From NCBI GenBank assembly GCA_007125475.1, contig SLDB01000125.1, positions 1 through 8,267 on the forward strand: DNA of 8,267 bases, given 5' to 3'. This document shows positions 1 to 4,889 of this stretch, in pieces; position 1 is the stretch's first letter; every line of letters begins with the position of its first letter. Under the pieces are notes generated by a model. That model had not been told where the DNA came from, did no database searches, and saw nothing but the letters and a program-made list of their open reading frames with translations. Origin of the DNA: Nitriliruptoraceae bacterium. GTDB lineage: Bacteria; Actinomycetota; Nitriliruptoria; Nitriliruptorales; Nitriliruptoraceae. The position numbers and the translations under genes are program-made.

Positions 1-575
1 ACACGCCCATCGAGGAGACGATGGAGGCGCTCAACGACCTGGTGCGCTCGGGCAAGGTTCGCTACATCGGGGCGTCGTCGATGTACGCCTGGCAGTTCGC
101 GAAGGCCCAGCACGCGGCCGAGCGCCACGGCTGGACGAAGTTCGTCACGATGCAGAACCACTACAACCTGCTCTACCGCGAGGAGGAGCGGGAGATGATC
201 CCGTTCTGCCGCGACGGCGGCGTCGGGTTGCTGCCGTGGTCGCCGCTGGCCCGAGGGCGCCTGACGCGCCCCTCCGAGGAGGCGTCGTCGACGACGCGGG
301 CCCAGTCCGACCACATGATCAAGACCTATGAGGAGTCAGACACCGCGATCGTCGACGTCGTCGGAAGGATCGCCGAGGACCGCGGGGTGTCCCGTGCACA
401 GGTGGCCCTGGCCTGGGTCCTGTCACGTCCGGGGGTGACGGCACCGATCGTGGGAGCCACGAAGCTGCGCCACCTCGAGGATGCCCTCGCGGCCCCGGAG
501 ATCGACCTCACCGACGACGAGGTCGAGGCCCTCGAGGCTCCGTACCACCCACGGCCGGTGGCCGGGCCGCGCTGA
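1..575 (+). CDS. Aldo/keto reductase, 5'-truncated by window edge
   Basis: This is the C-terminal part (about 190 residues) of an NADPH-dependent aldo/keto reductase, a cytosolic TIM-barrel enzyme that reduces aldehydes and ketones. The open frame runs off the left edge, with its first complete codon at base 3, so the true start is not visible and the ATG at 21 is internal. Family signatures are the strand with VRYIGASSMYAWQF, the QNHYNLL strand, LLPWSPLARGRLT near the middle, and the C-terminal cofactor-binding stretch ending in PIVGATKLRHLEDAL. The usual tail DLTDDEVEALE is present. The catalytic Asp/Tyr/Lys/His tetrad normally lies in the missing N-terminal half and cannot be checked. About 190 of an expected 320-340 residues are here. 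Its substrate is unknown. The next gene has its own -10-like element 22 bases downstream, so co-transcription is not required. The family call is firm; the subfamily is not. Confidence 0.93.
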   Translation, partial: TPIEETMEALNDLVRSGKVRYIGASSMYAWQFAKAQHAAERHGWTKFVTMQNHYNLLYREEEREMIPFCRDGGVGLLPWSPLARGRLTRPSEEASSTTRAQSDHMIKTYEESDTAIVDVVGRIAEDRGVSRAQVALAWVLSRPGVTAPIVGATKLRHLEDALAAPEIDLTDDEVEALEAPYHPRPVAGPR

Positions 576-596
576 ACCGCCGGGGATCGCCGGGGG

Positions 597-602
597 TACC
601 GT
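597..602 (+). promoter_or_regulatory. Putative -10 element (TACCGT) for FMN reductase gene
   Basis: TACCGT matches the actinobacterial TANNNT -10 pattern. It lies in the only gap between the aldo/keto reductase stop (575) and the flavoprotein start (659), which predicts a leader of about 50 bases. TA dinucleotides are rare here. No convincing -35 hexamer is visible at 16-19 bases upstream. Confidence 0.45.
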
Positions 603-658
603 CGGGCGTCACGCGGCCGCGCACCGTTCGGCCGCGGCGCCGACCTCCTGGAGCCCTC

Positions 659-1219
659 ATGTCCGCCGCCTCCGTTGCCGACGTCCACCTCCTGGCCATC
701 TCCGGGAGCCTGCGGCGTGGGTCGGTGAACACCGCGTTGCTGCGTGCGGCGCGGGAGCTCGCCGGTGACGGTGTCGAGGTCACGCGGTACCCACTCGATG
801 ATGTGCCGATGTTCGATGCCGACGTCGAGGCTGCGGGCCTGCCGGCCGAGGTCGCCGCGCTGCGTGCCGCCGCCGCGGACGCCGACGGGTTGCTGCTGGC
901 GAGCCCGGAGTACAACTGGTCCGTCTCCGGGGTCCTCAAGAACGCCATCGACTGGTTGTCCCGACCCCCCGAGCCGCCGATCAACGGCAAGCCGACCGCG
1001 CTGCTCAGCGGGGCCGGAGGTGGTGGGGGGAAGCGCTCGCAGCAGCACCTCCGCGATGTCCTCGGCCACAACGAGGTGGACGTCCTCGAGCGGTCGGTGC
1101 AGATCGCCGGGGCCGGTGACCACGTCGACGACGGCCGCCTCGTCACGGACGAACACCGGGAGGAGGTCGGCCGGTTGGTGGCCGAACTCGCCGCACGGGT
1201 CCGTGAGCGTCGAGGTTGA
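659..1219 (+). CDS. NADPH-dependent FMN reductase-like flavoprotein
   Basis: This encodes a 186-residue flavodoxin-like protein of the NADPH-dependent FMN reductase family (the SsuE/ChrR/azoreductase group). Members bind FMN and reduce flavin, quinones, chromate or azo compounds with NAD(P)H in the cytosol. The FMN phosphate-binding loop SGSLRRGSVN is at residues 15-24, after the first beta strand. The second signature, SPEYNWSVSGVLKNAIDW at 82-99, contains the PEYN flavin-contact segment. The length is normal for the family. A glycine-rich run at about 118-124, followed by RSQQHLRDVL, matches the family's third loop. GGAG at 650-653, five bases upstream, supports the ATG at 659. The gene converges with the MFS transporter, leaving a 39-bp gap with a hairpin. 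The natural substrate cannot be told from sequence. Confidence 0.9.
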   Translation: MSAASVADVHLLAISGSLRRGSVNTALLRAARELAGDGVEVTRYPLDDVPMFDADVEAAGLPAEVAALRAAAADADGLLLASPEYNWSVSGVLKNAIDWLSRPPEPPINGKPTALLSGAGGGGGKRSQQHLRDVLGHNEVDVLERSVQIAGAGDHVDDGRLVTDEHREEVGRLVAELAARVRERRG

Positions 1220-1236
1220 ACACCGTGCACCGGTCG

Positions 1237-1264
1237 CGGTGACGGTCCCGGGCCGGGGTCACCG
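1237..1264. terminator. Candidate bidirectional terminator hairpin between convergent genes
   Basis: A 7-bp perfect inverted repeat (CGGTGAC at 1237-1243, GTCACCG at 1258-1264) encloses an inner CCC/GGG pairing. It lies between the convergent flavoprotein (stop at 1219) and the MFS gene, and its right arm covers the MFS stop codon (1259-1261). There is no T-tract on either strand, so it would be a U-less terminator or an mRNA 3'-end stabiliser. The assignment rests on structure and position only. Confidence 0.4.
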
Positions 1265-2536
1265 TCCCGAGGGGCCGTGTCCGGTGATCGCCTGAGGTGA
1301 CGCTGGCCGCGACAGGGGAGGGAAGAGCCGCCCGCGCTCGGCCCACACCGTCAGCGCCGCGGCGACGACGCCGGCGGCCAGGAAGCCGATCGCCAGCGGG
1401 GTCACGGTGCCGTCGAACGCACGGCTGGTCAGCGAGGCCAGCAGCGCCCCGAACGCGATCTGAATCGCCCCGATCACCGCCGCTGCGGTGCCCGCGACCC
1501 GTCCCATCGCCTCCATCGCGATGGTGTTGAGGTTCGGGATCAACAGCGCGTGGCACGCCAGCAGGCACGCACCGAGCGCCATGAACGCCCACAGCGGCGG
1601 TACGCCGAGGGTGGCCAGCGAGGTCGCCAGCAACGCGGAGGCGACCACGAGGTAGACCACCAGCACGGTGTGCGCGAGTCGTCGCGTGCCCACGCGGCGC
1701 ACGATCCGGGCGTTGAGGAGCATCGCGCTCCCCATCACGGCGGCGAGCCCGCCGAACAGCACGGGGAACCGCTGCGCCGCCCCGAACACGTCGCCGAAGA
1801 TGAGCTCGGCGGTGCCCAGGTACGCCACGAACCCGCCGTACAGCGCGGTGAGCGCGAGCGTCATCCCGACGGTGACGCGGTCGGCGACGACGACGCGCAC
1901 CGCTTCGGTGAGCTCCCGCACGGTGAGTTCACGACGGTGCTCGTCGGCGAGGGTCTCCGGCAGCCGCCGCCCCCACACCGCCACGGCAGCGGTCGCGACC
2001 AGCACCGAGGCGAACAGCCAACGCCACGACATCACGGTGGTCGCGGCGGCTCCGATCGTCGGGGCGATCACGGGCACGACGATGAACACGGCCATGATCA
2101 GGCTCATCGCCCGGGACATGCGTTCGCCCGAGTAGGTGTCACGAACCACGGCGAGGGTGACGGTCCGGGGGCCGGCGGCGCCGAACCCCCACACGAACCG
2201 GGCGACGAGGAGCCACGCCAGCGACGGGGCGAGCGCCGAGGCCAGCGCCCCCGCGGCGTACACCGCGTACCCCGCGGCGAGCATCGGGCGTCGCCCGACA
2301 CGATCGGAGACGGGGCCGTACACGACCGTGCCGATCGCCAGGCCGATGAAGTACGTCGTCACGAGCCCGGCGAGCGCGGTGGAGCCGGCGGAAAGCCCCA
2401 GGTCGGTGCGGATCTCGGCGAACGCCGGGAGCATCAGGTCGATGCCGAGTGCTGCGAGCGCCATCGACATGGCCAGGAACGCCGTGAACTCGATCGGGCC
2501 GAGACGGCGGATGCGGTGCCGGGACGGTGCGGACAT
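1259..2536 (-). CDS. Bcr/CflA-type MFS multidrug efflux transporter
   Basis: This encodes a 425-residue major facilitator of the Bcr/CflA drug:H+ antiporter (12-helix) group, which exports drugs or other small molecules across the inner membrane. The first helix carries an acidic residue in IDLMLPAFAEI (about 32-42), matching the DMYLPALP segment of Bcr and MdfA. MFS motif A, GPVSDRVGRRPM, is at 74-85 between helices 2 and 3. RFVWGFGAAGPRTVTLAVVRD at 113-133 matches the helix 4 region, and VIAPTIGA at 156-163 matches the family's APxxGP-like helix 5 motif. A hydrophilic central loop (about 189-215) separates the two halves. The ATG at 2536 follows a minus-strand TACGGT by 7 bases, suggesting a leaderless transcript independent of the genes upstream. 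No regulator gene is adjacent. The substrate is unknown. Confidence 0.9.
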   Translation of the reverse strand: MSAPSRHRIRRLGPIEFTAFLAMSMALAALGIDLMLPAFAEIRTDLGLSAGSTALAGLVTTYFIGLAIGTVVYGPVSDRVGRRPMLAAGYAVYAAGALASALAPSLAWLLVARFVWGFGAAGPRTVTLAVVRDTYSGERMSRAMSLIMAVFIVVPVIAPTIGAAATTVMSWRWLFASVLVATAAVAVWGRRLPETLADEHRRELTVRELTEAVRVVVADRVTVGMTLALTALYGGFVAYLGTAELIFGDVFGAAQRFPVLFGGLAAVMGSAMLLNARIVRRVGTRRLAHTVLVVYLVVASALLATSLATLGVPPLWAFMALGACLLACHALLIPNLNTIAMEAMGRVAGTAAAVIGAIQIAFGALLASLTSRAFDGTVTPLAIGFLAAGVVAAALTVWAERGRLFPPLSRPASPQAITGHGPSGR

Positions 2537-2543
2537 GCCCCGA

Positions 2544-2549
2544 ACCGTA
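2544..2549 (-). promoter_or_regulatory. Putative -10 element (TACGGT) for leaderless MFS mRNA
   Basis: On the minus strand TACGGT is followed by seven bases and then the MFS ATG at 2536. The expected transcription start would fall on or next to the A of the ATG, and there is no Shine-Dalgarno sequence, so a leaderless message is likely. Leaderless genes are common in Actinobacteria. No good -35 is visible. Confidence 0.5.
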
Positions 2550-2656
2550 CGCCGTCACGCGTTCGCCGCACGCCGAGTTCGCACATCGCTCACCGTGGTG
2601 TTCACGGAACCCGACTCACCCGCTCGCTGGTGAACGGCCTCCGGCGACCGGCGACC

Positions 2657-2884
2657 TCAGCGTCCGTTCGTCGTCGCCTCGAGCCGGGCCAGCTCCACCT
2701 CGAGGGCCCGTTGCCGTCGGTGGAGGCTGTCACGCAGCCCCGCGCCGTGATGGGGTGGAGCATCGAGGAGGTGGCGGCGCACCTCGGCGAGTTCGGCGCG
2801 GACCACGCCGGCGGTCCGGTGCGGTTCGGGGCGTCGGCGATCGTGGGTGGGCACCGACCCAGCATGCCGGCCGCCGCGGCTCAC
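2657..2884 (-). CDS. Small basic helical protein, coupled to upstream gene
   Basis: I do not recognise this 75-residue protein. Its GTG start at 2884-2882 overlaps the TGA stop of the upstream gene as GTGA, a classic translational coupling arrangement. This favours it over the 87-residue ORF in another frame of the same strand. The first 25 residues are rich in Arg, His and Pro and probably unstructured. Residues 27-41 (VVRAELAEVRRHLLD) and 48-70 (ending in RALEVELARLE) look like amphipathic helices with heptad-like Leu/Val spacing, so a helical hairpin or coiled coil is plausible. There is no membrane segment and no cysteine. A 107-bp gap with an independent -10-like element follows before the MFS gene. 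Function is unknown; inferred to work with its membrane-anchored neighbour. Confidence 0.6.
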   Translation of the reverse strand: MSRGGRHAGSVPTHDRRRPEPHRTAGVVRAELAEVRRHLLDAPPHHGAGLRDSLHRRQRALEVELARLEATTNGR

Positions 2885-3720
2885 CGCGAACCGGCCGCGG
2901 CCCCGACCGCGAATCGCAGGGGATCCACCCCCAGGTGCACCGCGTCCGCCATCCGCTGTACGGCGTTCGCGTCGGTGAGCTCGACGCCCGGGGTCGCCGC
3001 GTCGCGACGCCGTACCAGCCGGGGATCGGCGTACCCCAGGCGGATCACGATCCCGTGTGGTGCCCCCGACAGCGAGAGTCGCAGCACCGCCGCCGAGAGC
3101 GCGGCTTCGGGGTCGTCGATCATCGCCGCGACCGTCACCGCGGTGTCGCCGCTGATGACGAGGTCACCGGAGACGTGGGCCGGTCGTCCGCCGGCGATGA
3201 GGATCGCCCGGACGACGTCGGAGGGGTCATCGGGGTCGGTGATCAGCCTGCGGATCCGCCCGTCGAGTTGGTAGCGATCCGCGAACCGACGTGGACCGAC
3301 CGCGGCATGCGTCACCTGGTGGTGCAACTCGGGGAGGCGGTCGGCCGCGTCGTGACCGACCGGGGTCGGGACGTGCCGGTGGGGACGGTGCGGTTCGTGC
3401 AGCGCCTCGGGGAGCTCGATGACCCGGTGGGCCGCTTCGTGCCGGTGCAGCTCCACCAGGTGCCGGCCCGTCCGGTCGAGCACGGTGATGCTCGAGGGCC
3501 CCTCCGGGTCGGCGGCGAGTGCCCGGCGCCCGGCGTCGAGGGCGAGTCGTTGGACGGCCGGCTCGCGTGGATCGTCGACGGTGACGTCGAGGACCACGCG
3601 ATCGTCCCCGACCCGGGGCGCCGGCGGCGTCACACCGTGCGCTGATCGCTTGCTGAGCCAGAAGACGATCGCGACGAGCACGACCAGGCCGACGAGGACC
3701 GCACCGATGGTCAGCATCAT
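2881..3720 (-). CDS. Membrane-anchored His-rich protein of unknown function
   Basis: I do not recognise a named family. I chose the ATG at 3720 (279 residues) because it directly begins a hydrophobic segment and follows GAGGG with a 9-base gap. An upstream start at 3810 would add 30 Arg/Gly-rich residues and run into the dyad repeats. Residues 3-22 form one strong transmembrane helix followed by KRS, so the rest is either cytoplasmic or exposed, with N-in/N-out topology uncertain. A small alpha/beta segment spans about 41-90. Residues 87-138 hold 12 histidines, including HRPHRH, suggestive of metal binding but with no recognised motif. Residues 150-230 look like a regular alpha/beta domain (DLVISGDTAVTVAAM, GIVIRLGY). 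There are no cysteines. The downstream 75-residue gene is coupled to it. The promoter is not evident: no TANNNT exists in the correct orientation in the spacer. Confidence 0.75.
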   Translation of the reverse strand: MMLTIGAVLVGLVVLVAIVFWLSKRSAHGVTPPAPRVGDDRVVLDVTVDDPREPAVQRLALDAGRRALAADPEGPSSITVLDRTGRHLVELHRHEAAHRVIELPEALHEPHRPHRHVPTPVGHDAADRLPELHHQVTHAAVGPRRFADRYQLDGRIRRLITDPDDPSDVVRAILIAGGRPAHVSGDLVISGDTAVTVAAMIDDPEAALSAAVLRLSLSGAPHGIVIRLGYADPRLVRRRDAATPGVELTDANAVQRMADAVHLGVDPLRFAVGAAAGSR

Positions 3721-3801
3721 GATCACCCGCCCTCGCGTGCACGACCCCTCACCGGCCACTGTGCCCCTTCCGGGGTGGTCCCGCCATCGTGGTCGGCGGG
3801 T

Positions 3802-3847
3802 GCGCACCACCGTGCGGAGCCAGCGCGCACCATCGTGCGGAACCGGC
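3802..3847. repeat. Two 23-bp tandem repeats, each with a CGCAC-N4-GTGCG dyad
   Basis: Two adjacent 23-bp units (3802-3824 and 3825-3847) match at 20 of 23 positions. Each contains the inverted repeat CGCAC-N4-GTGCG (3803-3816 and 3826-3839). The dyad centres are 23 bp apart, about two DNA turns, so both would face the same side of the helix. A 10-bp palindrome GGTGCGCACC (3799-3808) overlaps the left edge. The pair lies in the divergent spacer between the His-rich gene and the DUF4031 gene, as expected for a tandem operator of a dimeric regulator. No candidate regulator is encoded in this window. Confidence 0.55.
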
Positions 3848-3893
3848 GCCCATCGGCGGTGACGGTGATGGCACGGTCAGGGGTGCAGGGGAG

Positions 3894-3899
3894 TACCGT
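3894..3899 (+). promoter_or_regulatory. Putative -10 element (TACCGT) upstream of small ORF and DUF4031
   Basis: This is the only TA dinucleotide in the 3721-3975 spacer and it forms TACCGT. The predicted transcription start falls at about 3903-3907, on or next to the ATG at 3906, implying a leaderless transcript whose first codons belong to a 22-codon ORF. No convincing -35 is seen. The dyad repeats lie 55-90 bases upstream. Confidence 0.5.
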
Positions 3900-3905
3900 G
3901 GGGTG

Positions 3906-3974
3906 ATGCCGATCCTCGCCAGCCGCCCCGCCCACCGCACCGCCGGCCGTGTGGCTCGCGCCCGCCTGCGCTGA
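3906..3974 (+). CDS. 22-codon leader ORF, probably leaderless, abutting DUF4031
   Basis: An ATG at 3906 (with an in-frame GTG just before it at 3903) opens a 22-residue Arg/Ala-rich reading frame that ends with TGA at 3972-3974. One base later the DUF4031 ATG begins (TGA-C-ATG). The putative -10 at 3894-3899 would put the 5' end of the mRNA at this start, so no ribosome binding site is needed. The peptide has no hydrophobic stretch and no run of a single amino acid typical of attenuation leaders. I infer that its role, if any, is to deliver ribosomes to the DUF4031 start, which lacks a Shine-Dalgarno sequence. It could also be chance. Confidence 0.35.
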   Translation: MPILASRPAHRTAGRVARARLR

Positions 3975-3975
3975 C

Positions 3976-4281
3976 ATGGCGGTCCTCGTCGACGCCGCGA
4001 TCTGGCCCTTCGACGGTCGCCGTTGGGCGCACCTCGTGAGTGATTCCTCCTACGAGGAGCTGCACGAGTTCGCCGCGTCACTCGGGATCCCCCGACGGGT
4101 GTTCCAGGGAGACCATTACGACGTGCCGGCGGCGCTGCGCGCCGAGGCGGTGCGCCTGGGCGCGCAGGCGGTCACCGCGGAGCAGCTCGTCCGCCGCCTG
4201 CGTGCCGCCGGCCTCCGGAGGCGCTCACGCGTCGGGTCGCTGCCCGGCGAGGTGCCCCCGGTCGAGCCGTCCAGCAGGTGA
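3976..4281 (+). CDS. DUF4031 domain protein
   Basis: This encodes a 101-residue protein that fits the DUF4031 family, small and uncharacterised cytosolic proteins common in Actinobacteria. Matching features are the N-terminal strand MAVLVDAAIWP, WAHLVSD at 17-23, the helix with YEELHEFAASLGIPRR, DHYDVP at 46-51, and the C-terminal LVRRLRAAGLRRR at 71-83. No function is established for the family. I start it at ATG 3976 because family members begin with a short M-x-V-x-V-D strand. A GTG at 3949 would add nine residues without homology. No Shine-Dalgarno precedes either start. The stop of a 22-codon ORF lies one base upstream, suggesting reinitiation. Its last 18 residues are Pro/Arg-rich and probably a disordered tail. 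The VanZ-like gene follows after 56 bases with its own putative promoter. Confidence 0.85.
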   Translation: MAVLVDAAIWPFDGRRWAHLVSDSSYEELHEFAASLGIPRRVFQGDHYDVPAALRAEAVRLGAQAVTAEQLVRRLRAAGLRRRSRVGSLPGEVPPVEPSSR

Positions 4282-4294
4282 GACGGACCCGGTG

Positions 4295-4311
4295 ACCGGC
4301 GCCGGTACCGT
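4295..4311 (+). promoter_or_regulatory. Palindrome overlapping putative -10 of VanZ-like gene
   Basis: The 12-bp perfect palindrome ACCGGCGCCGGT (4295-4306) shares its last base with the -10-like TACCGT (4306-4311). The predicted transcription start near 4318 leaves a leader of about 20 bases containing the Shine-Dalgarno. A repressor bound to the palindrome would block the promoter. Short GC palindromes are expected by chance in such DNA, so the operator reading is tentative. Confidence 0.35.
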
Positions 4312-4337
4312 TCCACGGCCCGGCCCGAGGGGAGCGC

Positions 4338-4889
4338 GTGCGCTCGATCACCGAGATGCAGCAGCAGCTGGGTCGCGGGGCGTTCGTCACCACCGTGTTC
4401 GGCGGCGTCGTGCTCACCCTCCTGATCGTCACCGCGTGTCGACGCGCCGGGGCGGACGCCGCAGGGCGTGCCGTGGCCGGGCTCGCGCTGCTGGGTGCGG
4501 TCGTCGGTGTGCTCAGCCTCACCCTCCTCGGTGGTGATCCCGACGCCGACCCCCAGCTGTTCCTCGACCCGCTCCAGGGTGCCTGGGGCTGGTCCGGTAT
4601 CGCCTGGCGCCCCGTGATGGACAACGTGATCCTGTTCGTGCCGATCGGGGCGTTCGCCGCCGCGATGGTCCCCCGGCGTGGGGTGCTGACGGTGTGGTGG
4701 TCGTGCGTGGCGTTCTCCGTGTTGATCGAGGCGTTCCAGTACCTGGTGCCCACCGGCCGGGTCGCGAACACCGCCGACGTCCTGGCCAACGCCGTCGGGG
4801 CGTTGATCGGCGTGCTGATGGCCTGGATCCTCGGTGTCGGGGGTCGTCCCCGCCCCGGCGGGGACCTCAGATCCAGCGACCCGGGTTGA
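4338..4889 (+). CDS. VanZ-like family membrane protein
   Basis: This encodes a 183-residue polytopic membrane protein of the VanZ-like family. VanZ itself gives low-level teicoplanin resistance; most relatives are uncharacterised, so resistance should not be assumed. Likely membrane segments are at about 16-34, 45-65, 93-111, 115-135 and 145-167. The family core is clear: DNVILFVPIGAF at 95-106, then SVLIEAFQYLVPTGR at 127-141 with the conserved Glu131 and Gln134, then ADVLANAVGALIG at 146-158. The GTG start at 4338 follows GAGGGGAG (4327-4334). The hydrophilic tail GGRPRPGGDLRSSDPG is encoded across a strong hairpin and overlaps the 3' end of the opposing oxidase gene by 23 bases, so the tail sequence may be dictated by that overlap. 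It probably has its own promoter. Confidence 0.87.
   Translation: MRSITEMQQQLGRGAFVTTVFGGVVLTLLIVTACRRAGADAAGRAVAGLALLGAVVGVLSLTLLGGDPDADPQLFLDPLQGAWGWSGIAWRPVMDNVILFVPIGAFAAAMVPRRGVLTVWWSCVAFSVLIEAFQYLVPTGRVANTADVLANAVGALIGVLMAWILGVGGRPRPGGDLRSSDPG
4846..4865 (-). terminator. Hairpin just past the oxidase stop, inside VanZ-like CDS
   Basis: GTCCCCGCC (4846-4854) and GGCGGGGAC (4857-4865) are perfect complements and give an 8-9 bp GC-rich stem with a tight loop. On the minus strand it starts one base after the oxidase stop codon (4869-4867), the position expected of a transcript terminator, though no T-tract follows. On the plus strand it lies within the last codons of the VanZ-like gene. 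Confidence 0.5.

Noticed and set aside
326..1156. A 276-codon minus-strand frame opposite the aldo/keto reductase and flavoprotein.
   Set aside because: No recognisable motifs, and both plus-strand genes are well supported.
2590..2612. A small hairpin (CCGTG/CACGG on the minus strand) upstream of the MFS gene.
   Set aside because: The stem is only 5 bp and such structures are expected by chance in this composition.
2602..2865. An 87-codon minus-strand frame overlapping the 75-residue gene.
   Set aside because: Its composition is shadow-like and it lacks coupling to the upstream stop, whereas the chosen frame has a GTGA overlap and regular helical patterning.
1550..3274. A 574-codon open frame on the plus strand opposite the MFS transporter and the His-rich gene.
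   Set aside because: Low-complexity Arg/His/Gly-rich translation; the minus-strand transporter has clear family motifs over much of the same DNA.
3721..3810. An N-terminal extension of the His-rich protein starting at 3810.
   Set aside because: The added 30 residues are Arg/Gly-rich, precede a natural signal-anchor start, and would extend into the dyad repeat region; the ATG at 3720 has a better ribosome binding site.
3802..3847. The tandem 23-bp units as a CRISPR array.
   Set aside because: There are only two units, directly abutting without spacers, and no cas genes in the window.
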